From Romboutsia sedimentorum (GTDB taxonomy: Bacteria > Bacillota > Clostridia > Peptostreptococcales > Peptostreptococcaceae), in NCBI RefSeq assembly GCF_030131845.1, contig NZ_JASKYM010000002.1:506247-570246 (forward strand): a stretch of DNA of 64,000 nt. Reading direction: 5' to 3'. The position numbers and the translations under genes are program-made. A model generated the notes under the pieces. It was not told the origin of the DNA. It saw nothing but the letters and a program-made list of their open reading frames with translations, and did not search any database. This document shows positions 34,463 through 43,293 of the stretch, piece after piece (position 1 is the first letter of the stretch; every line of letters starts with the position of its first letter).

Positions 34463-35092
34463 ATGAAAGGCAAGGAAAGAATAGAAAAATTCTTAGAATT
34501 ACAAGAGAAAAATATTGAGTTTGAAGATATATCAAAAGAAATTGGAATAGCTTCAAAAACACTTAGGTCATTTTTAAATAGAAATGGATATAAATTAGAA
34601 AATAATAAATATAAGATAAAAGAAAGCAATGAAATTAAACAAATCGAGTTTAAAAATATAAAAGAACAAAAAAAAGAAAGTAAAAATGGTAATACTAAAA
34701 ACACAAAAGAAAAAAATAAGATAAAGTCACAAAAGAATAATAATCCTAAATTAGAAATTTCTATAAAGGAAAAAAATAAAAAAAAGTTAACTCCAAAAAA
34801 AGATAAAAAAATAAATATGACAGTAGAAGATATGGATAAATTATGTGAAGTATATGATTGGTATATGCAAGTAAAAGACTATAAGTCTATGAAACCTAAA
34901 AAAATATCTTCTAAAAAAGACATAAATATAGAAAATAAGGATATGACTAATCTAAAGAATACTAGTATAAGGGTCGACAAGACAACATGGGAAAACTTCG
35001 AAAGATTATGTAGTAATTCACAATTTAGTAAACAAGAAATACTTACTCAAGCATTACGAGATTTTATGAATGAGCACAAATACTTGTTATAA
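34463..35092 (+). CDS. putative DNA-binding protein: HTH, Lys/Asn-rich linker, ribbon-helix-helix-like end
   Basis: 209 residues. Residues 1-50 (ERIEKFLELQEKNIEFEDISKEIGIASKTLRSFLNRNGYK) look like a simple helix-turn-helix. Residues 60-115 are a very Lys/Asn/Glu-rich, probably disordered linker. The C-terminal 45 residues (TSIRVDKTTWENFERLC then FSKQEILTQALRDFMNEHKYLL) have the beta-strand plus two-helix pattern of CopG/ribbon-helix-helix proteins. GGAGGAG precedes ATG. The layout resembles small clostridial plasmid or chromosome regulators, but I do not recognise a named family, and target DNA is unknown. Confidence 0.65.
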   Translation: MKGKERIEKFLELQEKNIEFEDISKEIGIASKTLRSFLNRNGYKLENNKYKIKESNEIKQIEFKNIKEQKKESKNGNTKNTKEKNKIKSQKNNNPKLEISIKEKNKKKLTPKKDKKINMTVEDMDKLCEVYDWYMQVKDYKSMKPKKISSKKDINIENKDMTNLKNTSIRVDKTTWENFERLCSNSQFSKQEILTQALRDFMNEHKYLL

Positions 35093-35137
35093 AAGTAAAA
35101 AAATTAAAAAGTAAAAAATTAAAAAGTAAAAAAATAT
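35091..35137. repeat. short A-rich tandem repeat
   Basis: About three copies of a 15-16-base unit, AAAAAGTAAAAAATT, directly after the HTH-RHH gene. Low complexity; no terminator stem was found here. Confidence 0.6.
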
Positions 35138-35167
35138 AATGATATTTAAATATGAGGAGCTTAAAAT

Positions 35168-35989
35168 ATGAGAAAAATTTCAAAAACATCATGTTTGTTA
35201 TTAATAATATTATTAACCAATATAATAGCTCTTAGTGGATGTAAAAAGAATACTGTTAGTGAGAATAGAAATAAAGCTGTAACTAATATACAAATAGACA
35301 ATAAAAATGCGAAAGCGATTAGTATAACAAATCCTGAAATTACTAATATATCAAGTGTAGATAAAAATAATACTGTCACTAAAATAGAAAATACTTCTAA
35401 TTTTTATATATCTAACATTTGGCTAGGTTATGAAGAACTTGATAAAAACAATAATATGATTTCTAATTCAGAGACATTTTTAGATTTAACCTTAGCACCA
35501 GGAGAAACATCTTATATTGCATTTCCGCATAAAGAATATGCAAAGAGCATAAAAGTAACATCTTATGGATATGATGCAGAAAATAAAATTGTAAGTATTT
35601 ATTTAAAAAAAGATGTTGTGAAAATAAGAGATAATCAGCAACAAATAGAAAATAGCAAAATACATGAAGTTTTAACTATATCAGATGTATATAAAAAAAA
35701 TGATTCGAATGATAAAAATACATATGCAGTAAAGGTTAAAAACTCATCCCAAATAGATTTAGGAAATATTGCGCTTAAAATAGGTGAATTAAAAAATGAT
35801 GAATATGTGGCCGTTAACCACTTAGCAGCTTATAATGTACTAAAGGCATCAGAAGAAATAGAAATAGATATAATAGCTACAACTGACGCTGATAAATTAA
35901 AAATAATAGGATATAGTTACGATGATGTAAAAGAAAAAGCTAATATAGAAATTGATCTTAAATCTCATACAGCTACGATAAATAAATAA
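35168..35989 (+). CDS. lipoprotein with two FxLYD-like repeats, function unknown
   Basis: 273 residues. The N-terminal signal peptide has a lipobox LSGC (Cys25), so it should be lipid-anchored outside the membrane. The mature part holds two similar beta-rich modules of about 100 residues. The first contains VTKIENTSNFYISNIWLGYEELDKNN...APGETSYIAFP...KSIKVTSYGYD, and the second YAVKVKNSSQIDLGNIALKIGELKND...EIEIDIIATTDADKLKIIGYSYD. The alignment of N-S, I-N/G-I, and I-x-SYxYD shows an internal duplication. The modules look like the small extracellular FxLYD/DUF-type sandwich domains of clostridial lipoproteins. No partner genes suggest a role. GAGGAG precedes ATG. Confidence 0.75.
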   Translation: MRKISKTSCLLLIILLTNIIALSGCKKNTVSENRNKAVTNIQIDNKNAKAISITNPEITNISSVDKNNTVTKIENTSNFYISNIWLGYEELDKNNNMISNSETFLDLTLAPGETSYIAFPHKEYAKSIKVTSYGYDAENKIVSIYLKKDVVKIRDNQQQIENSKIHEVLTISDVYKKNDSNDKNTYAVKVKNSSQIDLGNIALKIGELKNDEYVAVNHLAAYNVLKASEEIEIDIIATTDADKLKIIGYSYDDVKEKANIEIDLKSHTATINK

Positions 35990-36091
35990 TTCAATAACAA
36001 ATTAAATTATATGGATAAATACTATGTTTATGATAAATAATAAATAATGATTATTTATAAAAATTAGTATAATACGAAAGAAGGATTTGGT

Positions 36092-36298
36092 ATGCAAAAA
36101 AGAACTAAAAAAACAAAAGAAAAAAATTATGTTGGTATGTATAAAAACAATACAGATCTTACAGATATAGTCAGTTGTTACTTTTTAGCTTTGAACCAAA
36201 TGAAAGGATGTTCTTATACTGGGCAGTGCAATGACATTGATATGTATAATGATTTATCAAGTTTAGAATATAGGGAAAATGGCACTTATGAAAATTAA
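36092..36298 (+). CDS. small Cys-containing hypothetical protein
   Basis: 68 residues, ATG 36092 with GAAGGA upstream and its own strong terminator downstream. It starts with a very basic segment (MQKRTKKTKEKN), and three Cys lie in the second half (SCYFLALNQMKGCSYTGQCND). No known domain was recognised. It could be a small regulatory or metal-binding protein; the support is RBS, terminator and codon use. Confidence 0.6.
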   Translation: MQKRTKKTKEKNYVGMYKNNTDLTDIVSCYFLALNQMKGCSYTGQCNDIDMYNDLSSLEYRENGTYEN

Positions 36299-36312
36299 AA
36301 ATAAGCTTAGAA

Positions 36313-36360
36313 TGCTCGATGTATTAACTAATTTTAATTAGTTAATACAACGGGCTTTTT
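36313..36360 (+). terminator. terminator of the small Cys protein gene
   Basis: A long perfect stem GTATTAACTAATT / AATTAGTTAATAC flanked by GCTCG/CGGGC pairs and TTTTT. Confidence 0.9.
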
Positions 36361-36413
36361 ATGTTGTAAAATACAAATTAATCAAAGTTTATAATTAGTA
36401 AGGGGGAATATTT

Positions 36414-37085
36414 TTGAAGGTACTAGTAGTAGAAGACAATAAAATTCTTTTGGAAAGTATGCTAATTGAATTAAGAAAACATTTTGATGTAGGTGGTTGT
36501 GAGGATGGAGAAGAGGCACTATATTTAATAAATCAAAACATATATGACTTAGTAGTTCTAGATTTAATGCTTCCGAGTATTGGTGGAATAGAAATATTAA
36601 AGAATATAAGACATAATGGCATAAATACACCGGTTCTTATTTTAACAGCAAAAGAAAGTTTAGATGATAAAGTTAATGCTTTTGAAATAGGTGCAAACGA
36701 CTATTTAACAAAGCCATTTTATATGGAAGAATTACTAGCAAGGATATATGCGATACTTAGAACTAACGGTAAGATAAAAGATAAGAATATTATAAATTTT
36801 AAAGAACTATATTTAGATACTAATAAAAAAACTGTATTAATAGGAAATAGTGAAATTGAACTTCAAAATAAACAATTTAATTTATTAGAGTATTTTTTAA
36901 TAAACAAAGGATCTATATTATTGAAAGAGCAAATATACGATAGAATATGGGGAATAGACTCAGATGCTACTATAGAAATAGTAGAAGTTTATGTTAGTAA
37001 CTTAAGAAAAAAATTAAATAAGTATGGATATGATAAATACATAAAAACCAAGCGTAAGGTAGGGTATTTATTTGATGATAAATAA
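36414..37085 (+). CDS. OmpR-family response regulator
   Basis: 223 residues. The receiver domain has acidic pair Glu7-Asp8, phosphoacceptor Asp50 (VVLDLMLP), Thr78 and Lys100 (YLTKPF). It is followed by a winged-helix DNA-binding domain (FNLLEYFLINKGSILLKEQIYDRIWG, VEVYVSNLRKKLN, IKTKRKVGYLF). Start is TTG 36414 with AAGGGGG upstream, and it overlaps the histidine kinase gene by 14 bases. The pair has no obvious target gene next to it. The phased TTAAG repeat at 10901-10948 is a candidate class of binding site, though nothing in the sequence links the two directly. Confidence 0.93.
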   Translation: MKVLVVEDNKILLESMLIELRKHFDVGGCEDGEEALYLINQNIYDLVVLDLMLPSIGGIEILKNIRHNGINTPVLILTAKESLDDKVNAFEIGANDYLTKPFYMEELLARIYAILRTNGKIKDKNIINFKELYLDTNKKTVLIGNSEIELQNKQFNLLEYFLINKGSILLKEQIYDRIWGIDSDATIEIVEVYVSNLRKKLNKYGYDKYIKTKRKVGYLFDDK

Positions 37086-38298
37086 AAATGTATTTAATAA
37101 AACTAAGAACAGTTTGATAAAAATAAATATAATTGTTGTTGTAAGTTTTTTTATTATATTTTCTATATTTATATACTCTTATTTTCAGGGACTTTCATAT
37201 AATAGTATAGATAAAATATTAAGGTTAGAATTAGAGAATATATCTATTCAATTAAGTAATACTTCACTGTTTTATCCCATAGTTTTAAAAGACCCAAGTA
37301 ATATGGTATATGTATATGAAGGAAACCGGATAAGGTATTATACACAAAATGGATATTTTGAAGATATATTTCCAGAAAGAAAAAAAAATAAAGTAAATGA
37401 ATTTTCCACATATAAAAAAAATGGATATACATTTAGAGAACTTAACATAGAAATAGGCAAATATAAAATACAAATAATAAGAAATATAGATTCTGAAATA
37501 AATTCATTTAAACAACTTATATTTGTATTTATTATAGCTATAATAATGGCTGTTATTATTACGTATTTTGTGGCACTATATTTGACTAAAAAAGCACTAG
37601 TGCCAATAGAGACTGCTTGGAATAACCAAGTTAAATTTGTTCAAGATGCATCTCATGAACTTAGAACACCTATATCAATTGTATCGTCAAAATTAGAAAG
37701 TATGCTCAAATCACCAAATAATACTGTAATAGATGAAGTTGAAACTATAGCAGATGCAATGAAAGAAACTAGAAGAATAAAAAAAATGATAAGTGATTTA
37801 CTATACCTTACAAAAGAAGATTCTATTAATAAAACAAATAAAGAACAAACAAATATAAAAGAGCTATTAAACGAGATTAGTAATGACTATATAGATATAG
37901 CACAAGTTCAAGATAAAGTATTTAATATAAATATAGAAATTAAAGATGAAATAATTATTACGGATAAAAATAAATTAAGACAATTACTTCTTATATTTAT
38001 AGATAATGCATTTAAATATACCAAAAAAGGGGATAAAATATTAATTGAAGTTAAAGATAAAGGTAATGATATAAGTATATGTGTTGTTGATAGTGGTATA
38101 GGAATAAAAAAAGAGGATATACCATACATATTTGACAGATTTTTTAGAAGTAATAATGTTAGAAATAAAGATATAGATGGCTCTGGTATAGGTATGTCTA
38201 TTGCTAAAATGCTGTGTTCAAGTTTGAATATTGGAATAGATGTAGATTCAAAATTAGGAGACTATACAAAAATTGAAATAATAATACCTAAAAAGTAA
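37072..38298 (+). CDS. sensor histidine kinase
   Basis: 408 residues: one helix at about 17-40, an extracytoplasmic sensor of about 105 residues (40-145), a second helix at about 148-170, then HisKA with phosphorylated His195 in FVQDASHELRTPIS. The HATPase_c domain follows (N box IDNAFKYT, G1 VVDSGIGI, F box PYIFDRFFR, G2 GSGIGMSI). There is no HAMP by eye. It is translationally coupled to the upstream response regulator. The sensor region has no recognised fold, so the signal is unknown. Confidence 0.92.
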   Translation: MMINKNVFNKTKNSLIKINIIVVVSFFIIFSIFIYSYFQGLSYNSIDKILRLELENISIQLSNTSLFYPIVLKDPSNMVYVYEGNRIRYYTQNGYFEDIFPERKKNKVNEFSTYKKNGYTFRELNIEIGKYKIQIIRNIDSEINSFKQLIFVFIIAIIMAVIITYFVALYLTKKALVPIETAWNNQVKFVQDASHELRTPISIVSSKLESMLKSPNNTVIDEVETIADAMKETRRIKKMISDLLYLTKEDSINKTNKEQTNIKELLNEISNDYIDIAQVQDKVFNINIEIKDEIIITDKNKLRQLLLIFIDNAFKYTKKGDKILIEVKDKGNDISICVVDSGIGIKKEDIPYIFDRFFRSNNVRNKDIDGSGIGMSIAKMLCSSLNIGIDVDSKLGDYTKIEIIIPKK

Positions 38299-38420
38299 AA
38301 TAAAATTGTTTTAAATTACATAGAGGGGGTATATATGTAATAAATAAAATATTATAAATAATAACTATATTGTAGTATTATACATAGTATAATAGTATAG
38401 AATATTTAGGAGGATAAAAG

Positions 38421-38738
38421 ATGGCTAAAGTTATAAATACAACACAATTTAGAGGCGATGTAGAAAGTAATAAAGGGATAGTAGTAGTAGACTTTTTTGC
38501 TACTTGGTGTGGACCTTGTAAAATGTTAGCTCCAGTGTTTGAATCACTAGGAGAAGAAATGAAAGATGAAGCTAGATTTGTTAAAGTTGATATAGATCAA
38601 AGCTTAGAAATAGCACAACAATTTAATGTATCTACTGTACCAACAATGATGATATTTAAAGATGGAAAACCAGTAGAATCATTAGTAGGATTTATGCCTA
38701 AAGAAAAAATAAAGGCTAAGGTTAAGTCACATTTATAA
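38421..38738 (+). CDS. trxA: thioredoxin
   Basis: 105 residues, the canonical thioredoxin length, with active-site Cys30-Gly-Pro-Cys33 in FFATWCGPCKML, buried Asp24 and cis-Pro in VSTVPTMMIF. It reduces protein disulfides in the cytoplasm. AGGAGGA precedes ATG. The reductase gene begins 17 bases after its stop, so the pair is an operon. Confidence 0.95.
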   Translation: MAKVINTTQFRGDVESNKGIVVVDFFATWCGPCKMLAPVFESLGEEMKDEARFVKVDIDQSLEIAQQFNVSTVPTMMIFKDGKPVESLVGFMPKEKIKAKVKSHL

Positions 38739-38755
38739 TATGATAGGTGGTAAAT

Positions 38756-39652
38756 ATGAGATATGATATAGCAATAGTTGGTAGTGGCCCTGCAGGGCTA
38801 TCTGCAGCAATAAATGGAAAAATAAGAAATAAAAATATAATAGTTTTTGGAAATGAAAATCTAAGTAATAAGTTGGTAAAAGCACCATCTATAGATAATT
38901 ATTTAGGATTTTATGATATAAGTGGAGATGAATTAAAAGACAAATTTAAAAAGCATATAGAAAGTATGGATATTGAAATATCCACCAAAAAGATAAATAA
39001 TGTTTATGCAATGGGTGAATATTTTGCTCTAATGTCAGGAGATGACATGTTTGAAGCAACTACTGTCATATTGGCAACCGGAGTAGAATACGGAAAACCT
39101 ATTAAAGGTGAAGAAGAATTTTTAGGTAAAGGTGTAGGATACTGTGCAACATGTGATGCACCTTTATATAGAGATAAAAAAGTAGCTATAATTGGATATA
39201 ATAAGGAATCAGAGGAGGAAGCTAATTTCTTAAATGAAATAGCATCTAAGACATATTTTATACCTATGTATAAAAATGAAGGCTTAATGAGATCTTCAAA
39301 TGATTTAGATAGTTCTATAGAAGTTATAAATGAAAGACCTATACAAATACAAGGTGATAATCTTGTAAACCGTGTAGCTTTTAAAGAAAATGAAATAGAT
39401 GTTGATGGAGTTTTTGTAATAAAAGATAGTGCATCTCCAAAAGCTCTAGTTCCAGGGATAGAAACTGATGGTCCTCATATTAAGGTAGATATCGATATGA
39501 AAACAAGCATAGAGGGTTGTTTTGCAAGCGGAGACTGTGTTGGAAAACCATATTCATATATTAAATCTGCAGGACAAGGTCAAATAGCAGCGTTAAGTGC
39601 AGTTGCATATTTAGATAAGTTAAAGATAGAGCAAAAAAAACAACAAAAATAA
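38756..39652 (+). CDS. trxB: thioredoxin reductase-like flavoprotein, probably NADPH-independent
   Basis: 298 residues. The FAD-binding motif GSGPAG is at 9-14, redox Cys129-Ala-Thr-Cys132 (GYCATCDAPLY), and the C-terminal FAD motif is SIEGCFASGDCVGKPY. The segment that normally binds NADPH (GGGNSAxEEA then HRRxxFRA) reads GYNKESEEEANFL and FIPMYKNEG: both the glycine motif and the arginine pair are missing. This is the signature of ferredoxin-dependent flavin thioredoxin reductases (FFTR) described in clostridia, or of a related deeply rooted branch. The electron donor is therefore probably ferredoxin (inference). ATG 38756 with TAGGTGG is preferred over the in-frame GTG 38747. Confidence 0.85.
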   Translation: MRYDIAIVGSGPAGLSAAINGKIRNKNIIVFGNENLSNKLVKAPSIDNYLGFYDISGDELKDKFKKHIESMDIEISTKKINNVYAMGEYFALMSGDDMFEATTVILATGVEYGKPIKGEEEFLGKGVGYCATCDAPLYRDKKVAIIGYNKESEEEANFLNEIASKTYFIPMYKNEGLMRSSNDLDSSIEVINERPIQIQGDNLVNRVAFKENEIDVDGVFVIKDSASPKALVPGIETDGPHIKVDIDMKTSIEGCFASGDCVGKPYSYIKSAGQGQIAALSAVAYLDKLKIEQKKQQK

Positions 39653-39660
39653 TTTCAATA

Positions 39661-39700
39661 AAAATATAGCTAGGATTTTTTAATCCTAGCTATATTTTTA
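39661..39700. terminator. bidirectional terminator after trxAB
   Basis: AAAATATAGCTAGGATT / AATCCTAGCTATATTTT perfect stem with a 4-base loop, at the end of two convergent genes. Confidence 0.93.
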
Positions 39701-40153
39701 AATTTTTTTAGATGAAATTTTAGCAAATTCTATTTCTTGTAAAATATCATTTAATTCCTTATCTAATCTTAAAAGTTCATTAGAATTAACATTATGGTTT
39801 AAGAATAAATACTCCATTTCAGAGGTTATGTTATTAACTTTTTTATTAACGTCAATAAATAAATTGAAATTAGTACTATGTATAGCGGTACTAAATTTTT
39901 CTAAATCTTTTTTTATGAAAGAAACTATTTCATATTCATCAGAAAAAACACCTTGTGGTAGAGGATAAGGCTTTATTCTTTGTAAAAAATACTTATTTTT
40001 AGTATTAATATTGTAAGAATAGGATATCTCAACATTATCATTTAATTTAAACTTCATAAAGTACAATAAACCTTGTACCTTAATTACATCTGACGCGCCC
40101 ATTTGACGAAGTAAGATTTCTATTGCATCTCCTTGAGCAGTGTTTATATTCAT
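39698..40153 (-). CDS. conserved-looking hypothetical protein
   Basis: 151 residues, soluble and acidic/amphipathic, with no signal or membrane segment. The N-terminal half looks alpha/beta (IEILLRQMGASDVIKVQGLLYFMKFKL), and the C-terminal 50 residues are helical (SEMEYLFLNHNVNSNELLRLDKELNDILQEIEF). GAAAGGTGA lies before ATG 40153, and the ArsB/NhaD-type transporter gene is 23 bases upstream on the same strand, so it is likely co-transcribed with it. I do not recognise a family and propose no function. Confidence 0.6.
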   Translation of the reverse strand: MNINTAQGDAIEILLRQMGASDVIKVQGLLYFMKFKLNDNVEISYSYNINTKNKYFLQRIKPYPLPQGVFSDEYEIVSFIKKDLEKFSTAIHSTNFNLFIDVNKKVNNITSEMEYLFLNHNVNSNELLRLDKELNDILQEIEFAKISSKKI

Positions 40154-40176
40154 TAAAACATCACCTTTCTAAATAA

Positions 40177-41442
40177 CTAGAATTTTAATATTAAATAAGC
40201 TGTAGAAATAATTATAGTTAAAATCATGATAGGAAATCCTATTTTAAAATAGTTTTTAAATGTTATTGGATACCCATGTTTTTGGCCTACATTAGCTAAA
40301 ACTATATTTGCTGATGCACCTATTAATGTACCATTTCCACCTAGACATGCACCTAATGAAGTTGCCCACCAAAGAGGCACAACATCTATACCTTGTGCCT
40401 CCATAGTTAAAATAAGAGGAATAAGCGTTGCTACAAAGGGAATATTGTCTAAGAATGAAGAAACTATTGCAGATATCCATAATATTATCAACATAGTAAG
40501 CATTGGATTACCTTTAGTAGCATTTATTAGAGCCGTTGCAAGATCATTTATAATACCTACTTCTTGGAGGCCGCCAACTATTATAAATAACGATATAAAA
40601 AATACTATTGTAGACCATTCAATACTTGCTAATATTTCATCAATATCTTGATTGCCAATCATAAGCATTATAGTAGCACCAGTCAAAGCTATAATACTAG
40701 ATTCAATGTGAATAATGCTATGAAGTGTGAAGCCTAAAAGTATAAAAATCATAACAACTATGCTTTTAATAAGCAGCGCTTTGTCTTTAATAGCTTTGTT
40801 TTCATCTAAACTTAAAATATTTTGCTTATGAGATTCCTCTACTATAAGTTTTTTACCAAAAATAAATTTAAAACAAATAATAACAACAAAAAGTAATAAA
40901 ACAACAACAGGTCCTAAATTAATGACAAAGTCAGTAAAGCTAAGATTAGCTGCACTTCCTATCATTATATTTGGTGGATCACCGATAAGTGTTGCAGTAC
41001 CCCCGATGTTAGATGCTATAATTTGAGTTATTAAAAATGGAACAGGATTAAGATCTAAGATATGAGTTATAACAATTGTCATAGGACCAATTAATAAAAC
41101 TGTTGTAACATTATCTAAAACAGCAGATAATATTGCTGTTATAAAAATGAAACTAACCATGATTTTCCATGGATCCCCTTTTGCCTTTTTAGCTGTAAAT
41201 ATAGCTATATATTCAAATAATCCTGAATTTTTAACTACAGCAACAAAAAGCATCATGCCTATTAAAACACCAATCGTATTAAAGTCAACATGACTTAGCC
41301 CAACTTCCATAGGAAGTATGTTAAATAAAACCATAAGAAGTGCGCCACTTAATGCAGCTACACATCTATTAATTTTTTCTGTGATAATAGCTAGCATAAC
41401 TAGTGAAAATATAACTATAGCTATTATTTGTTCTGTTCCCAC
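40177..41442 (-). CDS. ArsB/NhaD-type (IT superfamily) anion/Na+ transporter
   Basis: 421 residues with 10-12 membrane helices. Family signatures occur in both inverted halves: FITAILSAVLDNVTTVLLIGP and IGGTATLIGDPPNIMIG in the first, AIVSSFLDNIPFVATLIPL and GACLGGNGTLIGASANIV in the second. This is the ArsB/NhaD subgroup of the ion-transporter superfamily, which includes arsenite efflux, Na+/H+ antiport and dicarboxylate members. No ars genes are adjacent, so an arsenite role is not supported. Start is GTG 41442, with a six-G ribosome site 9 bases upstream. Substrate is undetermined. Confidence 0.85.
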   Translation of the reverse strand: MGTEQIIAIVIFSLVMLAIITEKINRCVAALSGALLMVLFNILPMEVGLSHVDFNTIGVLIGMMLFVAVVKNSGLFEYIAIFTAKKAKGDPWKIMVSFIFITAILSAVLDNVTTVLLIGPMTIVITHILDLNPVPFLITQIIASNIGGTATLIGDPPNIMIGSAANLSFTDFVINLGPVVVLLLFVVIICFKFIFGKKLIVEESHKQNILSLDENKAIKDKALLIKSIVVMIFILLGFTLHSIIHIESSIIALTGATIMLMIGNQDIDEILASIEWSTIVFFISLFIIVGGLQEVGIINDLATALINATKGNPMLTMLIILWISAIVSSFLDNIPFVATLIPLILTMEAQGIDVVPLWWATSLGACLGGNGTLIGASANIVLANVGQKHGYPITFKNYFKIGFPIMILTIIISTAYLILKF

Positions 41443-41751
41443 TATTACATACCCCCCAGTATTAATATTTGTCCAATAAATAAATATTAGTACTCTTTAG
41501 TACTATTTGCAATTAAAGCATATAAAATAATTTTGACACAAATTAAAATAAAATATCTTAATTTGAAAAATAAAACTGTTTTTAAAATATGACGGCAAAT
41601 GTTTTTTTTATTCAAAAGAATAAAAAATGCAAGTTGAAATTAGAATTATGCAATTTTAGGGTTGAAAAATACATAAGTAACATATATAATGAATATAAAA
41701 TAAAAAAAAAATCAAAATACTCATTAATCACTTATTTAAAAAAATTTAGTA
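41443..41751. other. AT-rich divergent spacer
   Basis: About 310 bases between the divergent transporter and symporter genes. I see no reading frame or hairpin of note before the inverted repeat at 41752. Confidence 0.5.
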
Positions 41752-41793
41752 TTTAATGAAAATAGTATAATGAAATTATTGATTTTCATTAAA
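41752..41793 (+). promoter_or_regulatory. inverted repeat flanking the -10 box of the AGCS symporter gene
   Basis: TTTAATGAAAAT (41752-41763) and its exact complement ATTTTCATTAAA (41782-41793) flank TATAAT (41766-41771), about 40-80 bases before the start codon. A dimeric repressor bound there would cover the promoter. Confidence 0.6.
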
Positions 41794-41830
41794 TATAATT
41801 AAAACTATAGAATATTAAGGGGGCTTTAAA

Positions 41831-43258
41831 ATGGAAATATTATTAAAATTAATCGATAGCTTAAATACATTTTTGTGGTCTTATATATTAGTAGCTGCAT
41901 TAATCGTATTAGGAGTGTACTTCACTTTTAAAACTAAATTTGTTCAATTTAGATATTTCAAAGAAATGTTTAGACTTTTAGGAGATGGAAATTCTAAAGA
42001 AGCAAAAGCTGAAGGAAAAGTATCATCTTTCCAAGCATTTTGTATAAGTACTGCTTCAAGAGTTGGAACAGGGAATATAGCAGGTATAGCACTTGCACTT
42101 ATAGCAGGAGGACCTGGAGCTATATTTTGGATGTGGTTAATAGCTTTAGTAGGTTCAGCATCAAGTTTTGTAGAAAGTACATTAGCTCAAATATATAAAG
42201 TTAAAGATGGAAAATCTTTTAGAGGTGGACCAGCTTATTATATAGAACAAGGTTTAAATAAAAAGTGGATGGGTGTTACATTTGCGGTACTTATAACTAT
42301 TTGTTTTGGATTTGTATTTAACGCAGTTCAAGCAAATACAGTTGCAGCTGCATTTAGTAATGCTTTTGGGATAGATAAATTGACTATGGGTATAGCCTTA
42401 GCTGTATTAACAGCTGCTGTAATATTCGGTGGAATTCATAGAATTGCAAAAGTTTCTGAAATAATAGTACCTATATTTGCAGGATTATACATCCTAGTTG
42501 CACTATTTATAGTAGTAATGAATATAGGTCAACTACCAAGTGTATTTAAGTTAATATTTGAAAGTGCATTTAATGTTGGATCAGTAACTATGGGGAGTAT
42601 GGGTGGTATCATGTTAATTGGTATAAAAAGAGGATTATTCTCTAATGAAGCAGGTATGGGTAGTGCACCTAATGCAGCTGCTACAGCAGAAGTATCTCAC
42701 CCAGTAAAGCAAGGTCTAATACAAACATTAGGAGTATTTACAGATACTATAGTTATATGTAGTTGTACAGCATTCATAATACTTCTATATCCTGCATACG
42801 CAGAAACTGGATTAACAGGAATAGAATTAACACAAGTAGCATTAAGTTCTCATATAGGACCTATAGGAAATATATTCATAGCTGTTTGTATATTCTTATT
42901 TGCATTCAGTTCTATAGTAGGAAATTACTACTATGGTGAATCTAATATGGAATTTATAAAGGTAAATAAAGTAGGAATAAATATATTTAGAGCATTAGTT
43001 GTAGGAATGGTTTTATTTGGAGCATTAACTAAAGTACAAATAGTTTGGGATTTAGCTGATGTATTTATGGGGCTTCTGGCTGTTATAAACTTAGTAGCGA
43101 TAGTGCTTTTAGGAAAATATGCATTTATGGCATTGGATGACTATACTAAGCAGAAGAAAGCTGGTATAAAAGATCCTATATTTGATGCATCTAATATAGA
43201 GGGACTTGAAAATGTTGAGTGCTGGAATAGCAAGTCAGTTAAAAAGAAAATAGTATAA
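41831..43258 (+). CDS. sodium:alanine/glycine symporter (AGCS family)
   Basis: 475 residues, about 10-11 membrane helices, of the AlsT/DagA family. Diagnostic phrases are SSFQAFCISTASRVGTGNIAGIALALIAGGPGAIFWMWLIALVG near the N-terminus, FRGGPAYYIEQGL, and GIKRGLFSNEAGMGSAPNAAATAEVSHPVKQGLIQTLGVF. These proteins import alanine, glycine or sometimes glutamine with Na+ or H+. AAGGGGG precedes ATG. Monocistronic, with a terminator 3 bases after the stop and a promoter-overlapping inverted repeat. Confidence 0.93.
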   Translation: MEILLKLIDSLNTFLWSYILVAALIVLGVYFTFKTKFVQFRYFKEMFRLLGDGNSKEAKAEGKVSSFQAFCISTASRVGTGNIAGIALALIAGGPGAIFWMWLIALVGSASSFVESTLAQIYKVKDGKSFRGGPAYYIEQGLNKKWMGVTFAVLITICFGFVFNAVQANTVAAAFSNAFGIDKLTMGIALAVLTAAVIFGGIHRIAKVSEIIVPIFAGLYILVALFIVVMNIGQLPSVFKLIFESAFNVGSVTMGSMGGIMLIGIKRGLFSNEAGMGSAPNAAATAEVSHPVKQGLIQTLGVFTDTIVICSCTAFIILLYPAYAETGLTGIELTQVALSSHIGPIGNIFIAVCIFLFAFSSIVGNYYYGESNMEFIKVNKVGINIFRALVVGMVLFGALTKVQIVWDLADVFMGLLAVINLVAIVLLGKYAFMALDDYTKQKKAGIKDPIFDASNIEGLENVECWNSKSVKKKIV

Positions 43259-43261
43259 TAT

Positions 43262-43293
43262 AAAAAGGCTATCTCAAGAGAGATAGCTTTTTA
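43262..43293. terminator. bidirectional terminator after the AGCS gene
   Basis: AAAAAGGCTATCTC-AAGA-GAGATAGCTTTTT, perfect stem, A-run and T-run on either side. Confidence 0.93.

Noticed and set aside
40177-41442. Annotating the transporter as arsenite efflux ArsB
   Set aside because: The superfamily includes many substrates, and there is no arsR, arsC or arsA nearby.
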